From: Daejeonella sp.
Lineage (GTDB): Bacteria > Bacteroidota > Bacteroidia > Sphingobacteriales > Sphingobacteriaceae
Assembly (NCBI GenBank): GCA_030831705.1
Contig: JAURKO010000092.1
Span: 1 to 41,250 of the forward strand
Length of the DNA stretch: 41,250 bases
Direction of reading: 5' to 3'
This document shows, in pieces, positions 32,611-41,250 of the stretch (positions are counted from its first letter, which is position 1; each line of letters starts with the position of its first letter). The position numbers and the translations under genes were made by a program. The notes beneath the pieces were generated by a model that had not been told where the DNA came from, made no database searches, and worked only from the letters and a program-made list of their open reading frames with translations.

Positions 32611-33830
32611 CAGGGATTTATCAGTTTATAAATAGCTCCTTTTGTATTCTTCGGACCAACCTCTTGATTTGTAAGTACATAAAGCTCTCCGCCGTTATCC
32701 TGGGCAAAACTAAGTATTTTCAAATCTCCTGATGGTTTAGCTTCAAGACTGACCGTTCCACGCATCCAGGATTCGCCCTTCTTTTCAAGGTAAAACATAG
32801 GGCCAGTCCAGTCGGCAAAAATGTATTTATCTGCGAGTTTGCCCAATTCTTTCCCACGATACACAAATCCCCCTGTAATACTAATCCCTTCTTCGTGTTC
32901 ATATTCAGAAATGGGTAAAATCAAGCCTTCGGTTTTACAGTTCTCTTCCGGATCAAAACAATGACCTGCTTCCATGATCCTCCAGCCATAGTTACCGCCT
33001 TTTTCGACGATATTTACCTCCTCAAATTTATTTTGACCAACATCCGCAACAAAAAGTTGCCCGGTGTTTTTGTCGAATGAAATCCGCCATGGATTGCGTA
33101 AACCATAGGCCCAAATTTCAGGCTTTGCCGCCTTTCCTACAAAAGGATTATCATTCGGAACGACATAATTTTGATCGGTATTGACATCAATTCTCAAGAT
33201 TTTGCCTAGAAGAGTGTTCATGTCTTGTCCGTTACCTATTTCTCCGTGCCGGTCTCCTGCACCACCGCCATCCCCAACTCCAATGTATAAATAACCATCT
33301 GGTCCAAACTTGAGGTCTCCTCCATTATGGTTACTCTCTGGCTGCTGAATCCTTAATACTATTCTTTCACTAGCCGCATCGGCAATTCTTGGATCTGTTG
33401 AAACTTTATATTCAGCAATGACAGACTGATGATCAAGCCCCTTTTCGTTAGAAGGGGCACTGTAATAGACATAGAATTTTTTATTGTTTTCATAGTCCGG
33501 GTGAAGGGCAATACCTAGTAAACCTCGTTCATCATAAGCTCCGCTCATTTTAACAAGCTTATTTTCCAGATTCAGAAAAGCTTGTTCAATTAGTTTATTG
33601 TTTTCAATCACCCTGATTTGTCCGGTTTGCTCACATACCAATAGTAAACCCTGCGGACTAAAAGCTGCGGCAACAGGAGCGTGCAATCCTTCGGCTATTA
33701 CTTCAAGTTTTAGCGGTATATCTACTGCTAAGTTATTTTCAGTTTCATTCTTCTTATCCTGTCTGCCACAAGCTGTCAGAAAGGTTATGATGACCAGAAA
33801 GAAAAAACCTGAATTTTTCATAATAACCAA
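32610..33830 (-). CDS. PQQ-dependent aldose/glucose dehydrogenase-like lipoprotein
   Basis: 406 residues (ATG at 33821 gives 403). Signal peptide with a lipobox TAC at about residue 20, so a lipoprotein. The six-bladed beta-propeller GSDH domain shows the family signposts [25 protein letters not shown] and the [10 protein letters not shown] segment. Such soluble or anchored enzymes oxidise aldoses at the C1 position with PQQ. No PQQ biosynthesis gene is visible in the window. It lies between pfkA and gmhA, 8 bases after the former. Confidence 0.87.
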   Translation of the reverse strand: MVIMKNSGFFFLVIITFLTACGRQDKKNETENNLAVDIPLKLEVIAEGLHAPVAAAFSPQGLLLVCEQTGQIRVIENNKLIEQAFLNLENKLVKMSGAYDERGLLGIALHPDYENNKKFYVYYSAPSNEKGLDHQSVIAEYKVSTDPRIADAASERIVLRIQQPESNHNGGDLKFGPDGYLYIGVGDGGGAGDRHGEIGNGQDMNTLLGKILRIDVNTDQNYVVPNDNPFVGKAAKPEIWAYGLRNPWRISFDKNTGQLFVADVGQNKFEEVNIVEKGGNYGWRIMEAGHCFDPEENCKTEGLILPISEYEHEEGISITGGFVYRGKELGKLADKYIFADWTGPMFYLEKKGESWMRGTVSLEAKPSGDLKILSFAQDNGGELYVLTNQEVGPKNTKGAIYKLINP

Positions 33831-33838
33831 GTTAAATT

Positions 33839-34831
33839 TTAAAGGGAGAGTATTTCTACAATTTTTAAAAGTTCAGGATTCACCTCAGGATTATGTTTTA
33901 TGGCGTTACTAAATGGTGTGAAATGAATCTGACCATTTACAACCCCAATCATTTCCCTGTTTCTTCCGGCTATTAAAGATTCAACTGCCGCTACGCCCAG
34001 TCTACTGGCTAATACCCTATCCATACAGGATGGCGCACCACCCCTTTGGATATGACCAAGAATAGAAACTCTAGTGTCTATTCCCGGAAATTTATCTTTT
34101 ACTACTTTGGCGATTTCGAATGCCCCTCCAGCATCATCACCTTCTGCAACAATTATTATTTTGGAAGATTTGTCTTTCCGACTAGTTTCCAAACGATTAA
34201 TCAATGCACGGATATCTGTTTTCGTTTCGGGAATCAAAATAGCTTCTGCTCCAGTACCAATACCACTTCTGAGCGCTATCAAACCCGAATCACGGCCCAT
34301 AACTTCCACAATAAACAAACGATCATGCGACTCTGCAGTATCACGGATCTTATCAACCGCATCAATTACTGTGTTTATTGCAGTATCGTATCCGATGGTA
34401 AAATCTGTTCCAATTAAGTCATTATCAATTGTTCCCGGAAGTCCGATTACTGGTACTTTATATTCATCATAAAATATATTGGCACCCGTAAAGGTACCAT
34501 CTCCTCCAATCGCAACAATAGCATCAACATTATGCTTAACTAATTGCTCATGGGCCTTTTTTCTACCCTCTACTGTTCGAAATTCTTCACTTCTGGCAGT
34601 CTTCAAAATTGTCCCGCCTCGCTGTATAATATTTGCAACCGATTTACGCTCCATCAATTGGAAGTCGCCGCTGATCATCCCGTCATAACCCCGGTAAATC
34701 CCGGTTACATTAAGGTCATAATATAACCCGGTACGCACAACAGCACGAATCGCTGCATTCATCCCTGGTGAATCACCTCCTGAAGTAAACACTCCAATAT
34801 TTTTTATGTTCGCTTTATTTATCATCATCAT
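33839..34831 (-). CDS. pfkA: ATP-dependent 6-phosphofructokinase
   Basis: 330 residues, standard for bacterial Pfk. It contains TSGGDSPGMNAAIRAV, GGDGTF and the catalytic PGTIDND and MGRDSG motifs, as expected for ATP-type enzymes. It phosphorylates fructose-6-phosphate in glycolysis. Three ATG codons occur at the start (MMM); the first overlaps the dsbD stop by four bases. This close link of pfkA to dsbD is unusual. Confidence 0.95.
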   Translation of the reverse strand: MMMINKANIKNIGVFTSGGDSPGMNAAIRAVVRTGLYYDLNVTGIYRGYDGMISGDFQLMERKSVANIIQRGGTILKTARSEEFRTVEGRKKAHEQLVKHNVDAIVAIGGDGTFTGANIFYDEYKVPVIGLPGTIDNDLIGTDFTIGYDTAINTVIDAVDKIRDTAESHDRLFIVEVMGRDSGLIALRSGIGTGAEAILIPETKTDIRALINRLETSRKDKSSKIIIVAEGDDAGGAFEIAKVVKDKFPGIDTRVSILGHIQRGGAPSCMDRVLASRLGVAAVESLIAGRNREMIGVVNGQIHFTPFSNAIKHNPEVNPELLKIVEILSL

Positions 34832-36864
34832 TTTTGCTCGAAAGCGATTTTACCTTTGTCTAAGAAACTTACGTAATTGCTGATATCCAAATTATACGCC
34901 TGTGGCGGAACCATTATCTTGCCATCATGATCAGTGATAATATAATAAGGCTGCGAATTGGTGCCAAATTTGGAGGCCTGAAAATCGCTCCACTTTTGTC
35001 CGATTGTATTTACTTTTTTACCACTGAAACTTGAAATATACTTCTCGTCCTCTTTAAGTTCTGTTTTATCATCCACGTATAAAGATATTAAAACATAATC
35101 CTCCCTTAGCCTTCGAATTACCTCCTTATCAGGCCATACACTAGCCTCCATTTTACGACAGTTGGTACAGCTCCATCCTGTAAAATCTATCAGAACAGGT
35201 TTATTTACACTTTTAGCATAAGCAAGCCCCTCTTCATAATCATAAAATGCATCAAGTCCGTGTGGTGCATGAAATAATCCGGCATATTTTTTTCCGGATG
35301 CTACACTTGGTTCTGACTGACTACCCGACCTGTTTGAGTAAAGATCAAACTCTTGGGTCACCTGAGGCGGAAGCCATGCACTTATTGCCTTAAGCGGTGC
35401 CCCCCATAACCCAGGAACCATGTATAAAGTAAAACCAAGGATGAACATTGAGAAAAATAGCCTTGGCAGCGAAAGAAAATTTAGTTCGCTGTCATGTGAT
35501 AAACGAATTTTCCCAAGTAGATAAAGTGCCCAAAGTCCGAAAACAACGATCCAGATAATCAGGAAAATATCCCGGTTCAAAATACCCCAATGATAAGCCA
35601 GATCTACATTGGATAAAAACTTAAATGCAAGTGCGATCTCAAGAAAACCCAATGAAACCTTAACGGTATTGAGCCAGCCTCCGGATTTGGGCATTTCTTT
35701 TAGCCAGGATGGAAATATTGCGAAAAGTGTAAAAGGTATAGCTAAAGCGGATGAGAATCCGAGCATACCTATCGCCGGACCCAAATAAGATCCTTTAGAA
35801 ACTGCATCAACTAATAACGTTCCTATGATTGGGCCGGTACATGAAAAAGAAACCAATGCTAGCGTAAAAGCCATAAAGAAAAGCCCGACAAATCCATTTT
35901 GATTTGATTTTTCATCCATCTTATTGACCAAAGAAGAAGGAAGTGTAATTTCAAAAGCTCCAAGAAATGAGATTCCGAAAATGATTAGTATAGTAAAGAA
36001 CAATAAATTAAAGGTTGCACTGCTCGCAGCTTCATTCAAGGCAGAAGCTCCGAAAATTAATGTGATGAGCAAACCCAGGGCAACATAAATCACAATGATC
36101 GAAAGACCATAAATTATTGCGCTTTGGATTCCCTTGGCTCTGGAACCAGATTTCTTGGTAAAAAATGAGACCGTCAGTGGAATCATCGGATAAATGCATG
36201 GCATAAAAAATGCTGCTAGTCCGCCGATAAACCCCGCTATAAAAATAGCCCATAATGACCCGCTTGAAGTTTCGGTATCAGACTGGATTGTGACTGCACT
36301 TGGAGGCAACAAGGTTGTAGATGCAGCCGAGTCAGTTAAAAGAATTGATGAATTGCTGTCTGCTTCAGGAACTGTCATTTCGGCTTGGGTAGAACCGGAC
36401 TGGACTGGAATAGTAAATTCTACTTCCGCAGGTGGTAAGCAGCGCTCATCATTGCATACCATAAATTCAAGCGTACCCGCAATAGTTGTTTTTGGAACCA
36501 GCAAGGAAATCTTCTGTTTAAATACAACCTGATTTTTATGCCAGGCTATTTGCATATTGAAATTCTTATCGAACGCACCGACCGCTTTCGGACTTTCAGT
36601 AACCTTATCTACTAATTGATAATCCTTGGAAGGCTTAAACTTGAAAGATGTTGGAATCGGTCCTCCATCATCAATAAATTGGGAATAAACATGCCATCCT
36701 TTTTCAATTTTGGCAGTAATAATCAAGTTGTACTCATTTTCATTCAATTTCTCAGATGAGAAACTCCATTTTACAGGATCATAAATCTTAGCATTAGGAT
36801 CTGGGAACTGTGCCTGCGTTGAAACAGCAAAAAACATAAAAATTAGACCCAAAAATCTTTTCAT
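34828..36864 (-). CDS. dsbD: DsbD-type thiol:disulfide interchange protein
   Basis: 678 residues in three parts: signal peptide and an N-terminal periplasmic beta-domain (about 20-200), a central region of about eight membrane helices (about 210-500, with CIYPMIPLT and FSCTGPIIGT cysteines that relay electrons), and a C-terminal thioredoxin-like domain with WSCTNC, Cys566 and Cys569. It passes reducing power from cytoplasmic thioredoxin to the periplasm, where it could serve the lipoprotein MsrA at 9409-10059. It overlaps pfkA and follows birA by 6 bases. Confidence 0.93.
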   Translation of the reverse strand: MKRFLGLIFMFFAVSTQAQFPDPNAKIYDPVKWSFSSEKLNENEYNLIITAKIEKGWHVYSQFIDDGGPIPTSFKFKPSKDYQLVDKVTESPKAVGAFDKNFNMQIAWHKNQVVFKQKISLLVPKTTIAGTLEFMVCNDERCLPPAEVEFTIPVQSGSTQAEMTVPEADSNSSILLTDSAASTTLLPPSAVTIQSDTETSSGSLWAIFIAGFIGGLAAFFMPCIYPMIPLTVSFFTKKSGSRAKGIQSAIIYGLSIIVIYVALGLLITLIFGASALNEAASSATFNLLFFTILIIFGISFLGAFEITLPSSLVNKMDEKSNQNGFVGLFFMAFTLALVSFSCTGPIIGTLLVDAVSKGSYLGPAIGMLGFSSALAIPFTLFAIFPSWLKEMPKSGGWLNTVKVSLGFLEIALAFKFLSNVDLAYHWGILNRDIFLIIWIVVFGLWALYLLGKIRLSHDSELNFLSLPRLFFSMFILGFTLYMVPGLWGAPLKAISAWLPPQVTQEFDLYSNRSGSQSEPSVASGKKYAGLFHAPHGLDAFYDYEEGLAYAKSVNKPVLIDFTGWSCTNCRKMEASVWPDKEVIRRLREDYVLISLYVDDKTELKEDEKYISSFSGKKVNTIGQKWSDFQASKFGTNSQPYYIITDHDGKIMVPPQAYNLDISNYVSFLDKGKIAFEQK

Positions 36865-36870
36865 ATCCTT

Positions 36871-37638
36871 TTAATTTATAAACTCAATCTCCTTATTATT
36901 GAAATACTGTAATCCTGAGCTAGTTTCAAGAACCAATTGTCCGCTTGCTGTTATATCCCTGATTACTGCGGTTTGTATTTCATTATTAAACCTAAAAACG
37001 GCGATTTCATCTTTTAGGTATAGTTTAGCAAGGTACTCATCTCTAATTCTAACTATATTTCCAGCTTTCAACTGCAAATATCTGGCCTCAATAAAGGCAC
37101 AAATTTCGCCTAATATTTGCATTAAGTTGTAATCCTGATGTAAAGCTTGTTTCAAAGAAGTTACATTCTTTAAATTAGCTGGGAAATTCTCCTGATTTAC
37201 ATTGAGACCAATCCCAATTATGGCATGTTTGATTTTATTACCCTGCAAGATATTTTCAATCAATATACCAGCTAATTTTTTATTGTTAAAATAACTGTCA
37301 TTAGGCCATTTTATGGTTGCAGCCTGTAATTTGCACTTATTAAAAAAATCGTTCAAGGCAAGACTCACGGCCATATTTAAGTCAAATTGCCTTTCAATTG
37401 CCAGAAAAACAGGGTTTAATAGTACACTAAAAGTCAGGTTTTTTCCTGCCTCACTGATCCAAGAATTACCTGACTGCCCACGACCGGCAAGCTGCCTGTC
37501 TGCCATTATAACAGTACCATCCAATAATGGCGTAGATTTTGACAAAGCATCCTTAAGAAAGGTATTTGTTGAGTCAACCTCTTTTAGAGTAATTAGATTC
37601 CGACCAATAAATAGTCCTGAAAAAGTATTATTTTGCAA
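36871..37638 (-). CDS. birA: Biotin--[acetyl-CoA-carboxylase] ligase
   Basis: 255 residues without an N-terminal repressor domain, so a single-function ligase. Motifs GRGQSGNSW and IKWPND, then GIGLNVN. The frame begins with TTG right after an in-frame stop (TAA), and the first ATG is inside the conserved region, so TTG at 37638 is the probable start. It attaches biotin to acetyl-CoA carboxylase, which supplies malonyl-CoA. First gene of the birA-dsbD-pfkA-dehydrogenase-gmhA run, divergent from rsfS. Confidence 0.9.
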   Translation of the reverse strand: MQNNTFSGLFIGRNLITLKEVDSTNTFLKDALSKSTPLLDGTVIMADRQLAGRGQSGNSWISEAGKNLTFSVLLNPVFLAIERQFDLNMAVSLALNDFFNKCKLQAATIKWPNDSYFNNKKLAGILIENILQGNKIKHAIIGIGLNVNQENFPANLKNVTSLKQALHQDYNLMQILGEICAFIEARYLQLKAGNIVRIRDEYLAKLYLKDEIAVFRFNNEIQTAVIRDITASGQLVLETSSGLQYFNNKEIEFIN

Positions 37639-37679
37639 TTAAGATGCGTTAAAATGATTTAACAAAACTAATTTTTTTA

Positions 37680-38054
37680 ATGGTAAAAAATAAAACTATA
37701 CAAGAATCCACTTCAATTTCAGAACTCGTTGTTTATGGAATACAAGAAAAAAAGGGAAATGAAATAGTTCGGCTCGATTTGAGAAACATCAAAAGTTCAG
37801 TTGCCGATTACTTTGTTATATGCCATGCAGAATCTTCAACACAGGTAAATGCTATTGCACAAAGTGTGGAGGATGAAGTATTCAAGGCATTAAAACTCGA
37901 GCCCTGGAGAAAAGAAGGTTTACAACAGTCTGAATGGATAATTCTTGATTATATTGATGTCGTAGTTCATATTTTCAAAACAGACAAAAGAGAATTTTAC
38001 GGAATAGAAGATCTTTGGGGTGATGCAGAAATAAAATCATTTAAAAGTGCCTGA
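37680..38054 (+). CDS. rsfS: Ribosome silencing factor RsfS
   Basis: 124 residues, with IQEKKGNEIVRLDLRNI, DYFVICHAESSTQVNAIA and WRKEGLQQSEWIILDYIDVVVHIF, the family core. It binds ribosomal protein L14 and blocks subunit joining in slow growth. It heads the conserved rsfS-ftsH-LUD group. A TAATTTTT -7-like element lies three bases before its ATG (37669-37676). Confidence 0.95.
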   Translation: MVKNKTIQESTSISELVVYGIQEKKGNEIVRLDLRNIKSSVADYFVICHAESSTQVNAIAQSVEDEVFKALKLEPWRKEGLQQSEWIILDYIDVVVHIFKTDKREFYGIEDLWGDAEIKSFKSA

Positions 38055-38099
38055 AATTCAATATTTTAAGTACCAAAATGCCAATATAAAAATACAGAA

Positions 38100-40196
38100 A
38101 TGAAAGATATTAAAACGGACAAAAAATCTCCAATAAAAAAGATTCCAGGCAAGAAAATCGTTCCTAAAGCACCTAAGTTCAACATTATGTGGCTTTATGC
38201 TGTAATTATTTTGGGCCTATTTGTGGTTCAGTATATATTCAGTGGAAATAATGCTAAACTTATTAATTACCAGAAATTTGAGAATGAAATGCTCAAACCA
38301 GGTGATGTTGAAAAGTTGGTCGCATACAAAAATGGTGATCTTTATAATGTTGATGTTTATATCAAAAAAGATCGTTTAGATCAGAAAAAATATGATGAAG
38401 TCCGTAATAAGAGTAGCTTCAATGCGACTACAAACGGACCGCAATATATTTTCACTCAAGCTACTTATGAAAGTTTTGAGTCTAAGATAGTAGCAGCTGA
38501 GAAGGATCTTCCAATAAATCAGCGTACACCTATCATTTCAGAATCAAGAGAAAGTCCGTGGGCAGGTTGGTTCATGTCATTTATTCTGCCTGTACTTCTA
38601 TTGGTGGGATTTTGGATATTCATTATGAAAAGAATGGGTGGCGGTGCAGGTGGTGGTGCAGGTGGTCAGATTTTTAACATCGGCAAATCTAAGGCAACAC
38701 TTTTTGATAAAGAATCTCAGGTAACCATTACTTTTAATGATGTTGCAGGATTAGAAGAAGCTAAACAGGAGGTGATGGAAATCGTTGATTTCCTTAAAAA
38801 TCCAAAGAAATATACAAATCTTGGAGGTAAAATTCCCAAAGGAGCATTACTGATCGGTGCACCGGGTACGGGTAAAACCCTGATGGCTAAGGCGGTTGCA
38901 GGGGAAGCTCAGGTTCCATTTTTCTCACTTTCAGGTTCAGATTTTGTTGAAATGTTTGTCGGAGTTGGTGCTTCAAGAGTGCGTGATTTGTTCAAACAGG
39001 CAAAAGAGAAGGCTCCTTGTATCATCTTTATTGACGAAATCGACGCTATTGGTCGTGCCCGAGGAAAAAACAATATTGTTGGTGGAAATGATGAACGTGA
39101 AAACACCCTGAATCAGTTATTGGTTGAGATGGATGGTTTCGGAACGGATAGCGGAATTATTATTCTTGCTGCAACTAACAGACCTGATGTATTAGATACC
39201 GCATTATTACGTCCCGGACGTTTTGACCGTCAGATCTCTATTGATAAACCAGATTTGGTTGGGCGTGAGCAAATCTTCAAAGTACACCTGAAACCATTGA
39301 AACTTGCTAAAGGTGTTGATGCCAAGAAATTATCAGCACAGACCCCTGGGTTTGCAGGAGCAGAGATAGCAAACGTGTGTAATGAGGCAGCATTGATCGC
39401 AGCGAGAAGGAACAAAGAAGCGGTAGATATGCAGGATTTTCAGGACGCAGTAGATCGTGTAATCGGCGGACTAGAGAAAAAGAATAAAATAATCTCTCCA
39501 GAAGAGAAACGTATTGTTGCCTATCATGAAGCCGGACATGCTATTGCAGGATGGTTCCTTGAACATGCCGATCCATTGGTTAAGGTATCAATCGTGCCCA
39601 GAGGTGTTGCAGCCCTTGGATATGCACAGTATCTTCCGAAGGAGCAATTTTTGTATACTACAGAACAATTATTAGATGGAATGTGTATGACACTGGGTGG
39701 ACGTGTTGCTGAGGATATTGTGTTTAATAAAATATCAACTGGTGCACAAAACGACCTGGAACGTATCACCAAACTATCTTATGCCATGGTAACTATTTAT
39801 GGTATGAATGACAAGGTTGGCAATGTATCTTTTAACGATACTCAGGGCGAATACCAATTCAACAAACCCTATTCAGAAAAGACTTCTGAAATTATCGATA
39901 TCGAGGTAAGAAATCAGATTGACAGAGCATATCAGAGAACCAAACAATTATTAACCGATAAACGTGAGGGACTAGAGAAGCTGGCTCAAAAATTACTAGA
40001 AAAAGAAATTCTGTTCCAGTCGGATCTTGAAGAAATCTTGGGGAAACGTCCGTTTGATAACCGAACCACTTATGATGAGTTCGTGAATGGAACTACCGTT
40101 GAAGCTCCAGCTGAACAGCCAAAAGAAAGTCTTGATCATGAAGGTATGGCAGATCACAACATAGATCTTCCTGAAAACAGGTCGTCACAAGATTAA
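38100..40196 (+). CDS. ftsH: ATP-dependent zinc metalloprotease FtsH
   Basis: 698 residues. A Lys-rich N-terminus and two membrane helices (about 30-48 and 155-178) flank a periplasmic domain. The AAA+ domain has GAPGTGKT at 253-260, IDEIDAIGR, and the second-region ATNRPDVLD. The M41 protease has HEAGH at 476-480. It degrades damaged and regulatory membrane proteins and controls lipid A balance in many bacteria. Last 45 residues are a variable tail. 45 bases after rsfS. Confidence 0.97.
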   Translation: MKDIKTDKKSPIKKIPGKKIVPKAPKFNIMWLYAVIILGLFVVQYIFSGNNAKLINYQKFENEMLKPGDVEKLVAYKNGDLYNVDVYIKKDRLDQKKYDEVRNKSSFNATTNGPQYIFTQATYESFESKIVAAEKDLPINQRTPIISESRESPWAGWFMSFILPVLLLVGFWIFIMKRMGGGAGGGAGGQIFNIGKSKATLFDKESQVTITFNDVAGLEEAKQEVMEIVDFLKNPKKYTNLGGKIPKGALLIGAPGTGKTLMAKAVAGEAQVPFFSLSGSDFVEMFVGVGASRVRDLFKQAKEKAPCIIFIDEIDAIGRARGKNNIVGGNDERENTLNQLLVEMDGFGTDSGIIILAATNRPDVLDTALLRPGRFDRQISIDKPDLVGREQIFKVHLKPLKLAKGVDAKKLSAQTPGFAGAEIANVCNEAALIAARRNKEAVDMQDFQDAVDRVIGGLEKKNKIISPEEKRIVAYHEAGHAIAGWFLEHADPLVKVSIVPRGVAALGYAQYLPKEQFLYTTEQLLDGMCMTLGGRVAEDIVFNKISTGAQNDLERITKLSYAMVTIYGMNDKVGNVSFNDTQGEYQFNKPYSEKTSEIIDIEVRNQIDRAYQRTKQLLTDKREGLEKLAQKLLEKEILFQSDLEEILGKRPFDNRTTYDEFVNGTTVEAPAEQPKESLDHEGMADHNIDLPENRSSQD

Positions 40197-40273
40197 ATTA
40201 TCAAATTCATGAAGCTTTGTTCTAGAAGAGTGAAATCTAATATCCTATTCTTCTTTTTTAAAACCTGTTGTTG

Positions 40274-40909
40274 ATGAAAGAAACAACTTCTAAAGAAAAG
40301 ATACTCAAGAAGATCCGAAAGGCACTTCTTGAAAAACGTGATAATCCTTTTCCTAATTTAGAAGAAGCCGCTATTTATGAAGAGTTTAATGGACACCTAG
40401 ATGCCCTTTTTGCTGAACAACTTAGCGCAGTTTCAGGAAATTTTGTGTTCTGTGAAAACGAAATTGAGCTTTTTGAAAACCTTTTGCACCTCGCAGAAGA
40501 CAAAAAATGGCGGAAGATCTACTGCTGGGAACCAAAACTGCAAAAACTTTTAAGCAATTATGAGTTCCCATTCTACAGTACTGATACTGATTTTTTAAAC
40601 GCTGATGTAGGGATTACGGAATGTGAATCACTCATTGCCAGAAATGGAAGTGTCATGGTTTCTAACGGAAATGCTGCAGGAAGAAGATTAAGTATCTACC
40701 CGCATGTTCATATTGTAATTGCCTACACTTCTCAACTGGTACTAGATCTTAAAGATGGATTTAAAATGCTTAAAGAAAAGTACCCTGAAAGCCTACCTAG
40801 TATGATTTCTAATGTTACTGGTCCGAGCCGGACCGCTGATATTGAAAAAACTTTGGTTCTGGGAGCACATGGTCCAAAAGAACTTTATGTGTTTTTATTG
40901 GAGGGATAG
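40274..40909 (+). CDS. LUD-domain (LutC/YkgG-like) protein
   Basis: 211 residues from the ATG at 40274; a TTG two codons earlier is possible. The LUD core shows VGITECESLIARNGSVMVSN, HIVIAYTSQLV and the NVTGPSRTADIEKTLVLGAHGPKEL end. LutC works with LutA/LutB in lactate use, but no lutA or lutB is here. A lone copy next to ftsH is common in Bacteroidota; its role is unclear. It follows ftsH by 77 bases. Confidence 0.88.
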   Translation: MKETTSKEKILKKIRKALLEKRDNPFPNLEEAAIYEEFNGHLDALFAEQLSAVSGNFVFCENEIELFENLLHLAEDKKWRKIYCWEPKLQKLLSNYEFPFYSTDTDFLNADVGITECESLIARNGSVMVSNGNAAGRRLSIYPHVHIVIAYTSQLVLDLKDGFKMLKEKYPESLPSMISNVTGPSRTADIEKTLVLGAHGPKELYVFLLEG

Positions 40910-41250
40910 AAAACAAATCACTTCTATCCAATATTACTGGTTAACAAATCGCATTATCCTGAGAACCAAATCTATCTATAGAAACAAGCATGGTTTGACA
41001 ATAAAGTCAGGAGAAATAATGTAAATAATCTAACATTCGTTAGATATAAAAACATGCATTGCTAAGTTTAGACTTAAGTTTTTCTATTCTTTTAGAAAGC
41101 AGAGTCTGTTTCTTTTCGCTTATACCAGCCCCGTGTTCTGCCCTATTTTTTTGTGGGAAATTTAACAGATATCATGACATTCTGTATCGCAAAAAAGATA
41201 GAGCTGCCACTCGGGTTTATTTAATGAAACCTATGGTTCTATTAACGGAA
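40910..41250. other. Intergenic end of window, no gene recognised
   Basis: 341 AT-rich bases. Both strands were read for protein similarity and none was found; short frames up to about 60 codons look random. Only small inverted patches (for example CTTAAG-like near 41072) are present. A neighbouring gene may begin after the window. Confidence 0.5.

Noticed and set aside
34046-34472. Plus-strand frames opposite pfkA
   Set aside because: pfkA is a complete, motif-bearing gene on the minus strand; the opposite frames have no family similarity.
40812-41024. 70-codon frame overlapping the LUD gene end
   Set aside because: It reads the LUD codons out of frame and then AT-rich non-coding sequence.

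Overview
The window looks like a chromosome segment of a Bacteroidota bacterium, most likely family Sphingobacteriaceae (Pedobacter-like). The reasons are the moderate-to-low GC content, TAnnTTTG-type -7 promoter elements, starts without strong Shine-Dalgarno sequences, a ribosomal protein S16 with a long acidic tail, the rsfS-ftsH-LUD gene order, and a rhamnose operon built on the fused aldolase/dehydrogenase. Genus is inference; no rRNA or tRNA gene is visible.

Layout. 1-90: the 3' end of a probable IS110-type transposase. 206-3396: comM-like AAA+ ATPase and an exported TPR protein. 3526-9117: a tightly coupled eight-gene operon that encodes almost a whole private type II fatty-acid/polyketide cycle: ketoreductase, FabZ-like hotdog protein, atypical acyl carrier protein, C-H-H ketosynthase, FabI-like reductase, AcpS-like phosphopantetheinyl transferase, alpha/beta hydrolase and LPLAT acyltransferase. 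This is the best candidate for an undescribed system. 9409-11554: lipoprotein MsrA and an M16 peptidase. 11551-18217: rhamnose catabolism (rhaT, fused rhaD-dehydrogenase, rhaI, rhaK, rhaM), preceded by a truncated GntR regulator remnant and containing two look-alike stem-loops before rhaM.

18294-24964: peptide deformylase, a carboxypeptidase-regulatory-like exported protein, the Fe-S carrier pair nfu/mrp, an AsmA-like/GT51 transglycosylase protein, hypoxanthine phosphoribosyltransferase, phosphatidylserine decarboxylase and a small exported Cys-rich protein. 25163-30420 (minus): the rpsP-rimM-trmD-rplS translation group, with anmK and a PepSY membrane protein placed between rimM and trmD. 30527-32015: a 5'-nucleotidase, a repeat-rich 600-base gap and a YbjQ protein. 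32035-37638 (minus): a compact birA-dsbD-pfkA-sugar dehydrogenase-gmhA run. 37680-40909: rsfS, ftsH and a LUD-domain protein. The last 340 bases hold no gene that I recognise.

The genes are mostly housekeeping. The accessory parts are the acyl-chain operon, the rhamnose operon with its decayed regulator, and several families of short intergenic repeats (a GCCCGCCC...TTCGGAC element, a GTTGTAAGTAATAAG element placed at stop codons, and CAATCTATGT repeats).
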